64,000 nt of DNA from Neisseria sp. MVDL19-042950 (GCF_030504625.1 NZ_JAUKWH010000011.1:1-64000); one strand, 5' to 3'. Shown: positions 28,877-37,721, numbered from the stretch's first letter. Notes: generated by a model from the sequence alone, not told the origin. Numbers and translations are program-made.

Positions 28877-28916
28877 TTTTTCAGACGGCCTCTTCAGCTT
28901 GGAGGCCGTCTGAAAA
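28876..28916 (-). repeat. 41-bp compound DUS repeat, right copy (inverted)
   Basis: The exact reverse complement of 27617-27657. It begins at the last base of the first permease stop codon. Confidence 0.95.
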
Positions 28917-28995
28917 CACGATGGCCAATAAACTTTGTTTCTGCTGTGCCTTGTTGTCTCGTATCAAAAAACAAACTGCAAAACTTTCCCGAACC

Positions 28996-30135
28996 ATGAA
29001 ACAGAAAATCTTCACCGCCGCATTTATCGACACCGTCCGCAGCATTTTTTCTGACAAAGGCGTGCTGCTGATGTTGGCAATCGCACCTGTGCTTTACGGC
29101 TTTTTCTATCCGTGGCCGTACAGCACGCAGGCGGCGCGGCGGATTCCGGCGGCAATCGTCGATTACGACAAAAGCACTTTGTCGCAGCGCATCATCCGTA
29201 TGGCAGAAGCCAGCCCGCGTTTGGACGTTCGGGTGATGCCCGGCGAGAACGATGCGAAAACAGCCTTGTGGAAAGGGGAAATCGGCGGCTATATGGTGCT
29301 GCCCGCCGGTTTGAAAAACGATGTGATGATGCAGCGTCCCGCACGGGCGGGGGTGTTGGCCAACGGCAGTTATCTCTTAGTCAGCAAAGAAGTGCAAACC
29401 GGTTTTGCCGAAGTGGTCGGCACGGTTTCGGCAGGCATTCAAATCAAACGCCTGCAAGCGGGCGGCATGACTTCGGAACAAGCCTTTGCCGCGCAAAATC
29501 CGATACCGTTTGCGATGCAGGTGCAATACAACCCGACTCAAGGCTACGGCAATTATGTCGTGCCGGGCGTGGCGGTGCTGATTGTGCAGCAGCTTTTGAT
29601 GATGGGTTCGGCGCTGTTGGTGGGCACATGGCGCGAACAGAAACGGCAATACGCCACCATGCAGGCGTGGGCGGGCAGAATTGCCGCGCTTTCGGTGATG
29701 GGCTGGCTGATGTCGCTGTTTTACTTCGGCTGGGTGTTTTATATCCAAGACTACGGGCGCGGACAGAATATCGGCGGCATGTTGACGTTCACACTGCTGT
29801 TCGCGCCTACGGTTGCCACGCTCGGCTGTTTGTTCGGGCTGTGGTTTCAGAAACGCGAGCGTTCTTTGCAACTGTTGATGTTCACGTCGATTCCGATGTT
29901 TTTTCTCAGCGGCTATGCTTGGCCTGCCGAATTGCTGCCGCTGCCGTTACAGTGGTTGCGCTGGCTGATTCCGAGCACGGCGGGCATTCAGGCTTCGGTG
30001 CGCTTCAACCAAATCGGCACGCCGTTTGCCGATGCTGCGTATCTGCTGCTGGTGTTGTCGGCATTGCTGGCGGGTTATTTGTCCATATTGCTGTGGTATG
30101 TGAAAACACACCGCTCCCCTGCTCCGCACCCTTGA
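28996..30135 (+). CDS. ABC-2 type transporter permease (second of two)
   Basis: The protein has 379 residues from ATG 28996; an in-frame ATG at 28921 would add 25. The layout matches its neighbour: helix LLMLAIAPVLYGFFYPWPY, periplasmic domain beginning RRIPAAIVDYDKSTLSQRIIR, then GYGNYVVPGVAVLIVQQLLMMG and further helices ending SALLAGYLSILLWYVKTH. The two proteins share the ABC-2 fold with little identity. A terminator with a T run follows. Substrate and partner ATPase are unknown; export of a toxic compound or a surface lipid is possible. Confidence 0.88.
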   Translation: MKQKIFTAAFIDTVRSIFSDKGVLLMLAIAPVLYGFFYPWPYSTQAARRIPAAIVDYDKSTLSQRIIRMAEASPRLDVRVMPGENDAKTALWKGEIGGYMVLPAGLKNDVMMQRPARAGVLANGSYLLVSKEVQTGFAEVVGTVSAGIQIKRLQAGGMTSEQAFAAQNPIPFAMQVQYNPTQGYGNYVVPGVAVLIVQQLLMMGSALLVGTWREQKRQYATMQAWAGRIAALSVMGWLMSLFYFGWVFYIQDYGRGQNIGGMLTFTLLFAPTVATLGCLFGLWFQKRERSLQLLMFTSIPMFFLSGYAWPAELLPLPLQWLRWLIPSTAGIQASVRFNQIGTPFADAAYLLLVLSALLAGYLSILLWYVKTHRSPAPHP

Positions 30136-30160
30136 AACGCCCGAACAATTTACACGCACA

Positions 30161-30200
30161 AAAAGGCCGTCTGAAAAATTTCAGACGGCCTTGTCTTTTT
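30161..30200 (+). terminator. DUS-pair terminator after the permease pair
   Basis: AAGGCCGTCTGAAA faces TTTCAGACGGCCTT with a short overlap loop, followed by GTCTTTTTT, so both a stem and a T run are present. Confidence 0.85.
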
Positions 30201-30399
30201 TAAAACAATAAAAATCTGAAACGATAATCGGCAAAAATCATCGGAAAACTTATGAAAAGGAAATAAAATCATTAAGTTGCATCGTTTTCCGCATTATTGG
30301 GGTTTTATATCGCAATAAAGTTAATAAGAGAAATTTATTGCTTTTGTGCTAGAATTCAAGAATTTTATTTCACACACCTTACACACCTTCGAGATTTTT

Positions 30400-31614
30400 A
30401 TGACAACAACCAAACAAGTGAGCCAGAAAACCGGCATCGGCATGTTTTTTATTCTTTTGCTGGCATATATTACTTTTGCCGCAAGCTGGGTAGGCGGGTC
30501 GACCTTAAGCCCGCAAATTCTGGACACCTATTTCGACGGCCACGTTTCTTCCGTTATAGGCCAAGTCATCAACTACACCATCACCATCGCCAGAATTTTC
30601 GCGAATTTTTTGGCGGCTTACTTTCTGATTAAGCTGGGCGTGAAAAAAGCAGTAACGCTGGCACTGGGGCTGCTGTGCTTCGCCTTGATTGCAATTTGGC
30701 TGCCGAATTATTGGCTCTATACCGTTGCGCGGATGATTATGGCATTGGGCGGTTCGATGATTATGGTGTATATGAACCCGATTGTCGCCCGCTTCGTCAG
30801 CCAGCACTATAAACTGACGTATAGCGCACTGATTACCGCGTCTTACAACATCGGTGCTTTCATTATCGCCATTCTGTTTACCCTTTGGTCCGACGAGCTG
30901 CACGCCGATTGGCGCGTAACCTTGTCCGCCATCGCATTGCTGACCGTTATATTCTTCACTTTATGGTTGGTTAAAGCCGAAAACTTCGACACCGCAGGCC
31001 ATTCCGACGGTTCGGGAAAACAATACGGCTACAAACAGGCTCTGGCCGATCCGTTTATCTGGAAAATTTCTTTGGGCTTCGGCGGTTATCTGTTTTTGTA
31101 TGTGATGTCTTTAACCAGCCTTCCCGCGATATTCCCCAAGCATGTCGACACCATCAATAAAAGCATGATGCTGCTTGCGGTGAGCGGAGGCGGCATCCTC
31201 GGCACGCTGATTATGATGCGTGTGAAACTGGAGCGTGCGCGCCGCCCCGTGCTGTTGCTGGCGGGAGTCGGCATGATCGGCGCAATGGCGGCGGCCTTCG
31301 TAACGGCGCAGGCCATGCCTGCCGCCGCTTATGCGCTGATGTTCGTTTCGGGCTGCATCATGTTTATGCAATACCCCGTTTTCCTCAACCTGCCGCATGA
31401 ATTGCCCGATATGTCGCCGCAACGGATTACCATCATGTTCGGCCTGATTTGGGCATTGGCTTACAGCCTCTATACAATCCTGAATTTCTTATGGAGCCTG
31501 ATACTCGACCACACCGGCTGGACGACATCGCTGGTATTCTATTTCTCCTGCTCCTGCCTGTATCTGCTGGCCGTGTATCTGCTGCCCGAAACTTACCGCA
31601 AACCGGCAAACTGA
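30400..31614 (+). CDS. Major facilitator superfamily transporter
   Basis: The protein has 404 residues with about 12 hydrophobic helices and a central charged loop (KAENFDTAGHSDGSGKQYGYK). The helix-2/3 loop LIKLGVKKAVTLALG and LPNYWLYTVARMIMALGGSMIMVYMNP-type segments fit the cyanate/NNP-like MFS clades (CynX or NimT relatives). Substrate is not deducible. A GTG at 30346 is in frame, but ATG 30400 gives a normal cytoplasmic start (MTTTKQVSQKTGIG). The upstream 200 bases are AT-rich and suggest its own promoter. Confidence 0.87.
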   Translation: MTTTKQVSQKTGIGMFFILLLAYITFAASWVGGSTLSPQILDTYFDGHVSSVIGQVINYTITIARIFANFLAAYFLIKLGVKKAVTLALGLLCFALIAIWLPNYWLYTVARMIMALGGSMIMVYMNPIVARFVSQHYKLTYSALITASYNIGAFIIAILFTLWSDELHADWRVTLSAIALLTVIFFTLWLVKAENFDTAGHSDGSGKQYGYKQALADPFIWKISLGFGGYLFLYVMSLTSLPAIFPKHVDTINKSMMLLAVSGGGILGTLIMMRVKLERARRPVLLLAGVGMIGAMAAAFVTAQAMPAAAYALMFVSGCIMFMQYPVFLNLPHELPDMSPQRITIMFGLIWALAYSLYTILNFLWSLILDHTGWTTSLVFYFSCSCLYLLAVYLLPETYRKPAN

Positions 31615-31667
31615 TTCGGCCGCAATCCCGCCCGGCCGGCTCCAACCGTTACCGGCTGCAAAAACAA

Positions 31668-31704
31668 TCAGGCCGTCTGAAACATTATTTTCAGACGGCC
31701 TGAA
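31668..31704. terminator. Bidirectional DUS-pair terminator between the MFS gene and deoC
   Basis: TCAGGCCGTCTGAAA faces TTTTCAGACGGCCTGA across seven bases, between converging genes. Confidence 0.8.
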
Positions 31705-31719
31705 ATGTAACAGCCGCTA

Positions 31720-32385
31720 TCAGTATTTACCTTCTTCGGCCTGCAAACCTTGCACGATTTCCACACCCGAGCTTGTGCCCAACCGCGTTGCACCCGCTTC
31801 GATGTATTTTTGCGCATCGGCCAAATTTTTTATGCCGCCGCTGGCTTTGACTTGGGCTTGGCCGCCAACCGCTTTTTTCATCAGACCCACATCGTCCGGC
31901 GTTGCTCCACCTGTACCGAAACCGGTAGAAGTTTTCACAAAATCGGCACCGGCATTGACGGTAAGCTCGCACGCTTTGGTTTTTTCCCCGTCGCTTAAAT
32001 AACAAGTTTCAATGATCACTTTCAACACATTGTTGCCGATGGCCCGTTTGATTTCGCGGATTTCCTGCTCCACCAAGTCATAGTCTCCGCTTTTTAACGC
32101 CCCGATATTGATCACCATATCGATTTCCGAGGCACCGTCTTTCACAGCCTGCGTCGCCTCAAAAACCTTGACCTCTTTCGCCATTGCCCCCAAGGGAAAA
32201 CCGACCACCGCCGCCACTTTAACCCCGCTGCCGGCCACTTGGCTTGCGGCGAACGCCACATTGGCACCGTTCACACATACCGAAAAAAAACCGTGCGCTT
32301 TGGCTTCGTCGCACAACTTCCGAATGTCTTCCTGACGGGCAACGGCTTTAAGCAGCGTGTGATCTATGTATCGGGCCACTTCCAT
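31720..32385 (-). CDS. deoC: Deoxyribose-phosphate aldolase
   Basis: A 221-residue class I aldolase that splits 2-deoxyribose-5-phosphate to glyceraldehyde-3-phosphate and acetaldehyde in nucleoside catabolism. YIDHTLLKA at the start, VVGFPLGAM, DMVINIGALKSGD, the helper Lys in VLKVIIETCYL and the Schiff-base Lys in FVKTSTGF with QVKASGGIK are all present. The short form (about 220 residues) is normal. GAGGATGAGAAA provides the SD. No other deo genes are adjacent. Confidence 0.96.
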   Translation of the reverse strand: MEVARYIDHTLLKAVARQEDIRKLCDEAKAHGFFSVCVNGANVAFAASQVAGSGVKVAAVVGFPLGAMAKEVKVFEATQAVKDGASEIDMVINIGALKSGDYDLVEQEIREIKRAIGNNVLKVIIETCYLSDGEKTKACELTVNAGADFVKTSTGFGTGGATPDDVGLMKKAVGGQAQVKASGGIKNLADAQKYIEAGATRLGTSSGVEIVQGLQAEEGKY

Positions 32386-32468
32386 TTTCTCATCCTCATT
32401 TCGTTAACATATTTATAACGATACGCCCTATCGCAAGCAGACTCAACCGTTTTCCCGAAGACAACTCC

Positions 32469-32503
32469 AAAGGCCGTCTGAAAACATCTTTTCAGACGGC
32501 CTC
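32469..32503. terminator. DUS-pair terminator overlapping the end of rph
   Basis: AAAGGCCGTCTGAAAA faces TTTTCAGACGGCCT across a four-base loop. The right arm is part of the rph coding end: the last codons (Glu-Ala-Val-stop) are read from the DUS. Confidence 0.8.
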
Positions 32504-33220
32504 CAAAGCCTGTTGCTGACACCGCACCAATTCGGCAATTCCTTTTTGTCCCAACGCAATCAGCGCGCCCAGCTCTTCGACGCTGAACGGCGCACCTTCC
32601 GCCGTGCCCTGTATTTCGATGATTTTGCCCGAAGCGGTCATAACGATATTCACATCACTGTCGCAACCCGAATCCTCGGGGTAATCCAAATCCAGCAACG
32701 GCACGCCGCCGACCACGCCCACCGACACGGCAGCCACCGCTTCGCGGATAGGGTTTTGCATCAGCATACCGGCCTCCAAAAGTTTGTTAACCGCCATCTG
32801 CAAGGCCACAAACGCACCGGTAATCGAAGCCGTGCGCGTGCCGCCGTCGGCCTGAATCACATCGCAATCAATCAAAATCTGACGCTCGCCCAGTTTTTCC
32901 AATTCGACCACCGCCCTCAGCGAACGGCCGATTAAACGTTGGATTTCCTGCGTGCGGCCGCTTTGTTTGCCCGCAGCGGCCTCGCGACGCATACGGGAAG
33001 CAGTGGAAGCGGGCAGCATGCCGTATTCCGCCGTTACCCAGCCCTGATCTTTGCCGCGCAGAAACGGCGGCAGGTTTTCATCGATCGAAGCCGTGCAGAT
33101 AACTTTGGTATTGCCGAATTCAATCAGGCACGAACCGTCGGCATGCGGCAAAAAATTCGGCGTGATTTTAATATTGCGCAAAGCATCGGCGGGGCGCGAA
33201 GTGCGGGTGTAGGCGGTCAT
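32492..33220 (-). CDS. rph: Ribonuclease PH
   Basis: A 242-residue phosphorolytic 3'-5' exoribonuclease that trims tRNA 3' ends; it forms hexamers. [22 protein letters not shown] at the start, [14 protein letters not shown], the RNA/phosphate region [39 protein letters not shown] and [19 protein letters not shown] are classic. The start has GGAGG. The stop codon TGA lies inside a DUS (GCC GTC TGA), so the final Glu-Ala-Val is DUS-encoded. It diverges from yicC with 100 bases between. Confidence 0.97.
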   Translation of the reverse strand: MTAYTRTSRPADALRNIKITPNFLPHADGSCLIEFGNTKVICTASIDENLPPFLRGKDQGWVTAEYGMLPASTASRMRREAAAGKQSGRTQEIQRLIGRSLRAVVELEKLGERQILIDCDVIQADGGTRTASITGAFVALQMAVNKLLEAGMLMQNPIREAVAAVSVGVVGGVPLLDLDYPEDSGCDSDVNIVMTASGKIIEIQGTAEGAPFSVEELGALIALGQKGIAELVRCQQQALEAV

Positions 33221-33320
33221 AAAAATTCCTCCGATATCAAACCGGCGGATTATAACACGCCGGTTTGTGGTATATTTTTAAAGATTTCACTCGATATTTT
33301 TTAAAACGGAGTAAAACACC

Positions 33321-34193
33321 ATGACTATCCACAGCATGACCGGCTTTGCCAATGCCGCAGGCGAATGCGGCGGCAAACGCATCAATCTGGAAATCCGCGC
33401 CGTCAACCACCGCTATCTCGACGTACAGTTCCGCATGCCCGACGATTTACGTTATCTGGAAAGCACCTTGCGCGAAACCATCGCCGCCCAAGCAGCCCGC
33501 GGCAAACTCGAATGCCGCATCCAAGTTCAAGACATCGGCCAAAGTGCGCAAGGGCTGGACGTAAATCAGGAATTGGTCGGCCGGCTCGCCAAACTCAACG
33601 AACAATGGCGCAAAGAATACAAAGAACTGGGCAAACTCACCGTGGCCGACATTCTCAAATTCCCCGGCGTGTTGGTCAGCCAGAACGAAGATGAAGAAGC
33701 ATTCGCCGAAACAGTGAAAAGCCTCTTGAAACAGGCATTAACCGACTTTACCGCCGCCCGCGAACGCGAAGGTGAAAAACTGGAACAACACCTGCTGGTG
33801 CGTTTGGAAGTGATGGAAAAAATCGTCGACAACCTCAACACGCTCTTCCCTGCCCTGCTCGAAGCACACATGGAAAAAATCCGCACCCGCCTGCAAGAAG
33901 CCGTTGCCAACATTGAAAACGACCGCTTGCAGCAAGAATTCGCCCTATTTATGCAGAAAGCCGACGTAGACGAAGAATTCAGCCGCCTGCGCACCCACAT
34001 CGGCGAAGTGCGCCGCATCGTTACCACCGCCAAAGGCAGCGTCGGCAAACGCTTAGATTTTCTGATGCAGGAACTCAACCGCGAAGCCAACACACTCGGC
34101 AGCAAATCCATCGCCTCTGAATGCACGCAGGCTTCGGTCGAATTGAAAGTGCTTATCGAGCAAATGCGCGAACAAGTGCAAAACATCGAATAA
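33321..34193 (+). CDS. yicC: YicC family endoribonuclease
   Basis: The protein has 290 residues. MTIHSMTGFANA and LEIRAVNHRYLDVQFRMPD are the invariant N-terminal YicC motifs; the C-terminal DUF1732 part has RLRTHIGEVRRIV, GKRLDFLMQELNREANTLGSKS. In E. coli YicC is linked to degradation of a small RNA and has been described as an endoribonuclease. The divergent neighbour rph is the same as in many proteobacteria, though there they are usually next to each other for gene-order reasons only. GGAG is well placed. Confidence 0.94.
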   Translation: MTIHSMTGFANAAGECGGKRINLEIRAVNHRYLDVQFRMPDDLRYLESTLRETIAAQAARGKLECRIQVQDIGQSAQGLDVNQELVGRLAKLNEQWRKEYKELGKLTVADILKFPGVLVSQNEDEEAFAETVKSLLKQALTDFTAAREREGEKLEQHLLVRLEVMEKIVDNLNTLFPALLEAHMEKIRTRLQEAVANIENDRLQQEFALFMQKADVDEEFSRLRTHIGEVRRIVTTAKGSVGKRLDFLMQELNREANTLGSKSIASECTQASVELKVLIEQMREQVQNIE

Positions 34194-34290
34194 CATTCCG
34201 CCAAACCCGCAAAAAAGCTGTGGTTATTTTTCAGACGGCCTTTAGGTATAATTCAGGCCGTCTGAAAACATTAGAAACATCGGAACCCCA

Positions 34291-35067
34291 ATGGCCGCCT
34301 CACCCGAAGCCAAATATACGGAAGAAACCGTATTATGGATCAAACACCACACACCCAAATTAATCACATTCGCCATCTCCCGCCCCGAAGCCTACCGTTT
34401 TTCGGCCGGCCAATTTTCACGTTTAGGCTTCCGTGACGGCGAAGGCTTTATCTGGCGCGCCTATTCCGTCGTTTCCGCCGAATATGCCGACACCCTCGAA
34501 TATTTCGCCGTATTGATCGAAGGCGGCCCCATGTCGGCCAAGTTCGCCGCCATGAAAGCAGGCGACGCCATCCTGCTTGACAAAAACGCCACCGGCTTTC
34601 TGCTGCCCGAACGCTTTCCCGACGGCAAAGATTTAGTAATGCTCTGCACAGGCTCCGGCATCGCACCGTTTTTATCCATTTTGGAACAACCCGAAATCTG
34701 GCAGCGTTTCGACCACCTCGCCCTTGCCCATTCGGTATCTTATGCCGATGAATTGATTTTCAACAACCGCATCGCCGCCCTTGCCGAGCATCCGCTGATT
34801 GAAGAACATTTCCACAAGTTGGTTTTTGTACCCGTTGTAACCCGCGAAACCACCAAAGGCGCACTCGGCAAACGCCTGCCCGAACTGTTAAAAAACGGCG
34901 AACTGGCCGCCGCATTCGATATGCAGTTCACCCCTGCCGACACCCGCTTCATGATCTGCGGCAACCCCGCTATGGTAAAAGACACCTTCCAAGCCCTGCT
35001 CGACATGGGTTTTACTATGCACCGCAACCGCATTCCGGGGCAAATCATGATGGAAAACGGGTTTTAA
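34291..35067 (+). CDS. fpr: Ferredoxin--NADP(+) reductase
   Basis: The protein has 258 residues with an FAD-binding barrel and NADP domain. The FAD motif RAYSVVSAE is near 51, the cofactor-binding region GPMSAKFAAMKAGD near 77, the NADP loop LCTGSGIAPFLSILEQPE near 114, and the FICG-type MICGNPAMVKD near 228. It belongs to the bacterial subclass that ends in a short aromatic tail (ENGF). Role: electron transfer between NADPH and ferredoxin or flavodoxin, including oxidative-stress defence. A DUS lies in the leader. Confidence 0.94.
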   Translation: MAASPEAKYTEETVLWIKHHTPKLITFAISRPEAYRFSAGQFSRLGFRDGEGFIWRAYSVVSAEYADTLEYFAVLIEGGPMSAKFAAMKAGDAILLDKNATGFLLPERFPDGKDLVMLCTGSGIAPFLSILEQPEIWQRFDHLALAHSVSYADELIFNNRIAALAEHPLIEEHFHKLVFVPVVTRETTKGALGKRLPELLKNGELAAAFDMQFTPADTRFMICGNPAMVKDTFQALLDMGFTMHRNRIPGQIMMENGF

Positions 35068-35099
35068 CGGGCTTTGATAAACCGCTTGATGCTTATTGA

Positions 35100-35132
35100 A
35101 GAGGCCGTCTGAAGACATTTTCAGACGGCCTT
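35100..35132 (+). terminator. DUS-pair terminator of fpr
   Basis: AGAGGCCGTCTGAA faces TTCAGACGGCCTTAAT across a short loop. Arms of 13 bases match. Confidence 0.75.
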
Positions 35133-35170
35133 AATATTACAAGTGTTATCTCAAGCAATTTGTATAACAG

Positions 35171-35222
35171 TTGCCCTGTGTAAACAGTAACGATACAATT
35201 GCCGTAAACAATAGCGATACAA
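35171..35222 (+). promoter_or_regulatory. Duplicated operator-like repeat before higB
   Basis: Two head-to-tail imperfect copies: 35171-35198 and 35199-35222. Both start TTGCC, contain GTAAACA and end CGATACAA; the first has four extra bases. The second ends two bases before higB. HigA-type antitoxins repress their own promoter by binding such repeats, so this is a candidate operator. Confidence 0.6.
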
Positions 35223-35224
35223 CC

Positions 35225-35503
35225 ATGATTATTTCCTTTCAACACAAAGGGCTGGAACGGTTTTACAAAACAGGCAGCAAGTCGGGCATACAAGCTACTC
35301 ATGCCGCCAAACTTGCCCGTATCCTCGCCCGATTGAATGCGGCAAGCGTGCCGTCTGATATGAATATTCCCGGCTGGAATCTGCACCCGCTTTCCGGCGA
35401 TTTGAAAAATCATTGGAGTGTGAAAGTAAACGGAAATTGGCGCGTTACTTTCAAGCTGGACAACGGCCATGCCGAAATCGTGGATTATCAGGATTACCAT
35501 TAG
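35225..35503 (+). CDS. higB: Type II toxin HigB (RelE/ParE-fold killer)
   Basis: The protein has 92 residues. The order [58 protein letters not shown] and [10 protein letters not shown]...[10 protein letters not shown] is the standard 'plasmid maintenance system killer' HigB profile; GNWRVTF holds the conserved Arg of the ribosome-dependent mRNase. The toxin-first order with the antitoxin 10 bases behind is typical of higBA. Upstream in-frame codons (from 35171) lie in the operator, so ATG 35225 is preferred, although its SD is poor. Confidence 0.93.
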   Translation: MIISFQHKGLERFYKTGSKSGIQATHAAKLARILARLNAASVPSDMNIPGWNLHPLSGDLKNHWSVKVNGNWRVTFKLDNGHAEIVDYQDYH

Positions 35504-35513
35504 GAGCAAGATT

Positions 35514-35816
35514 ATGTTGATGCACAATCCCCCCCATCCTGCGGAGGTTATCCGTGAAGACATCCTGCCCGAATTGGGCTTGAGCGTAACCGAAGCTGCC
35601 AAGCAACTGGGCGTTTCCCGCGTTACCTTATCGCGCCTGCTAAACGGCAAGGCAGGCATCAGCGCAGATATGGCCATCCGCCTGCATAAATGGCTGGGAG
35701 ATGACAGCCCCAGCCCTGAAAGCTGGCTGCACCAACAGGCCAACTATGACTTATGGCAGGCCATGCAGAAAAACATACCCGAGGTTACTCCCGCTTATAC
35801 AGCTTCACCTGCTTGA
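35514..35816 (+). CDS. higA: Antitoxin HigA (XRE-family, HTH)
   Basis: The protein has 100 residues. The family opening [26 protein letters not shown] leads to the HTH ([25 protein letters not shown]) and [17 protein letters not shown]-like tail. It should neutralise HigB and repress the operon. TAGGAG gives a strong SD, stronger than higB's, which fits excess antitoxin. A run of seven C (35529-35535) lies in codons 6-8. The start could also be the second Met two codons later. Confidence 0.93.
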   Translation: MLMHNPPHPAEVIREDILPELGLSVTEAAKQLGVSRVTLSRLLNGKAGISADMAIRLHKWLGDDSPSPESWLHQQANYDLWQAMQKNIPEVTPAYTASPA

Positions 35817-35862
35817 TAATGGGAAATATGGGCTTTGGCAATTTTTAAGTTGAAATCAAACA

Positions 35863-35896
35863 AGAGGCCGTCTGAAAGCGTTTTCAGACGGCCTCT
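35863..35896. terminator. Bidirectional DUS-pair terminator behind higA
   Basis: AGAGGCCGTCTGAAA and TTTCAGACGGCCTCT (perfect 15-mers) face each other across four bases, between converging genes. Confidence 0.85.
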
Positions 35897-35918
35897 ATGG
35901 CAAACATTACAACTGTTA

Positions 35919-36254
35919 TTAATCTACATTTTCCGGTGGAGCAATACCGACATCCATAAGCCGTTTACGAGCAATTTTAAGCTGCTCAGGCGTAAAAAGC
36001 TGATTCCACGGTGATTGTAAAACCAAATACTCCACGCTTAATTTAAGAGCTTCTTTTCCTCCGCACATAAATAATTCTGTAAATCCATCGCTCGGCTTGG
36101 TAGAAGCCAAAAGCTTGTCAGCAGCCGCTTTTCCACCTTGCTCCAAAACCATTTGCTTAAATCGTGTTGCTCGATAAGGTTTTTTCAAATCCAAAGCTTT
36201 ATCATAAATGGCCAGCATCGCTGCATGAAATTTTTCTTCAAGTTGATTTTGCAT
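35919..36254 (-). CDS. Small conserved protein of unknown function
   Basis: The protein has 111 residues, is soluble and basic in the first half. The pattern MLAIYDKALDLKKPYRATRFKQMV, GGKAAADKLLASTKPSDGFTELF, LSVEYLVLQSPWNQLFTPEQL and ARKRLMDVG matches, from memory, a widespread uncharacterised family seen in many bacteria near restriction or toxin genes (typical phrase: ATRFLQM...GG...A..LL...SDGFTEL...L..E.LVL...LFT.EEL..ARKRL). No biochemical role is known to me. GGAG-like AAAGGAGAC precedes the ATG. It is slightly AT-richer than the neighbours and sits next to higBA. Confidence 0.8.
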   Translation of the reverse strand: MQNQLEEKFHAAMLAIYDKALDLKKPYRATRFKQMVLEQGGKAAADKLLASTKPSDGFTELFMCGGKEALKLSVEYLVLQSPWNQLFTPEQLKIARKRLMDVGIAPPENVD

Positions 36255-36288
36255 TACCAGTCTCCTTTGTCATTGTTAAAAATAACTA

Positions 36289-36331
36289 AGGCCGTCTGAA
36301 AGCATTTTCAAACATTTTCAGACGGCCTCTT
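36289..36331 (-). terminator. DUS-pair terminator of the PFL/ACT operon
   Basis: AAGGCCGTCTGAAA faces TTTTCAGACGGCCTCTT across a loop of about 15 bases, after the reverse-strand stop at 36348. Confidence 0.65.
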
Positions 36332-36347
36332 AACCCATATAAACCAA

Positions 36348-37709
36348 TCAATTCTTCATCGACTGCACCGGAGCGGGAATGCGTCCGCCGCGGTTCACGA
36401 ACACTTCGCACGAACCTTCTTTCACGGGCATGATCGGTGCGTATCCGAGCAGGCCGCCGAATTCTACGCTGTCGCCCACGTCTTTGCCCGGCACGGGGAT
36501 AATGCGCACGGCGGTGGTTTTGCTGTTGATCATGCCGATGGCGGCTTCGTCGGCGATGATGCCGGAAATGGTTGCGGCGGAAGTGCTGCCCGGCACGGCC
36601 ACCATATCCAAGCCTACGGAGCAGACGGCGGTCATGGCTTCGAGTTTGTCCAAAGTCAGCACGCCCGATTCGGCGGCGGCAATCATGCCTTCGTCTTCGG
36701 AAACGGGGATAAATGCGCCGCTCAAGCCACCTACTGCGCTTGAGGCCATCATGCCGCCTTTTTTCACGGCATCGTTCAGCAAGGCTAAGGCAGCGGTGGT
36801 GCCATGGGTGCCGCACACGCTCAAGCCCATTTCTTCGAGAATGCGGGCAACCGAATCGCCGACGGCGGGCGTGGGTGCCAGCGATAAATCGAGAATGCCG
36901 AACGGAATGCCGAGCATTTTACTGGCTTCGTGTCCGATCAATTCGCCGACGCGGGTGATTTTGAAAGCGGTTTTTTTCACTACTTCGGCCACTTCGGTCA
37001 ACGTTCCGGCATGGGAATTTTCCAAAGCGGCTTTCACTACGCCGGGGCCTGATACGCCGACGTTGATGATCGCATCGGCTTCGCCTGCGCCGTGAAACGC
37101 ACCGGCCATAAAGGGGTTGTCTTCAACGGCATTGCAAAAAACGACGATTTTGGCGCAGCCGAAACCTTCGGGTGTGATTTCGGCGGTTTCTTTAATGATT
37201 TCGCCCGCCAGTTTTACCGCGTCCATATTGATGCCCGCGCGTGTGCTGCCGATATTGATAGAACTGCACACGATATCGGTGGTTTTCATGGCTTCGGGAA
37301 TGGAGCGGATCAGCACTTCGTCCGACGGCGACATGCCTTTTTGCACCAATGCGGAAAAGCCGCCGATAAACGATACGCCGATGTCTTTGGCTGCTTTATC
37401 CAGCGTTTGGGCGATGCTTACATACGAATCGGCGTGGGTGGCCGCGGCGATTTGGGCAATCGGGGTAACGGAAATGCGCTGGTTCACAATCGGCACGCCG
37501 TATTTGGCGGAAAGGTATTGCGCGGTCTTCACCAAATCTTTGCCGATGCGGGTGATTTTGTTGTAGATGTTTTGGTTGAGGATGTTGATGTCGGCACTGA
37601 TGCAGTCGTGCAGGTCGATGCCGATGGTGATGGTGCGCACGTCGAAATTCTGGTCGGCCACCATGCGCACGGTTTCTAATATTTCGCTGGATTGAATGCT
37701 GGTCGTCAT
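36348..37709 (-). CDS. PFL family protein (UPF0210 / DUF711)
   Basis: The protein has 453 residues, full length for the family. The start [73 protein letters not shown] and [21 protein letters not shown] are conserved throughout DUF711. Its structure is related to the pyruvate formate-lyase fold, but no activity is proven. It is co-transcribed with the ACT-domain gene 12 bases upstream; this pairing is conserved in firmicutes and neisseriae, which suggests a shared regulatory or metabolic role. SD AAAGGATTGAAACC. Confidence 0.92.
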   Translation of the reverse strand: MTTSIQSSEILETVRMVADQNFDVRTITIGIDLHDCISADINILNQNIYNKITRIGKDLVKTAQYLSAKYGVPIVNQRISVTPIAQIAAATHADSYVSIAQTLDKAAKDIGVSFIGGFSALVQKGMSPSDEVLIRSIPEAMKTTDIVCSSINIGSTRAGINMDAVKLAGEIIKETAEITPEGFGCAKIVVFCNAVEDNPFMAGAFHGAGEADAIINVGVSGPGVVKAALENSHAGTLTEVAEVVKKTAFKITRVGELIGHEASKMLGIPFGILDLSLAPTPAVGDSVARILEEMGLSVCGTHGTTAALALLNDAVKKGGMMASSAVGGLSGAFIPVSEDEGMIAAAESGVLTLDKLEAMTAVCSVGLDMVAVPGSTSAATISGIIADEAAIGMINSKTTAVRIIPVPGKDVGDSVEFGGLLGYAPIMPVKEGSCEVFVNRGGRIPAPVQSMKN

Positions 37710-37721
37710 GGTTTCAATCCT

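Noticed and set aside
28501-28995. Upstream extension of the second permease
   Set aside because: It would read through the end of the first permease and the 41-bp repeat in another frame; the permease proper begins at 28996 (or at most 28921).
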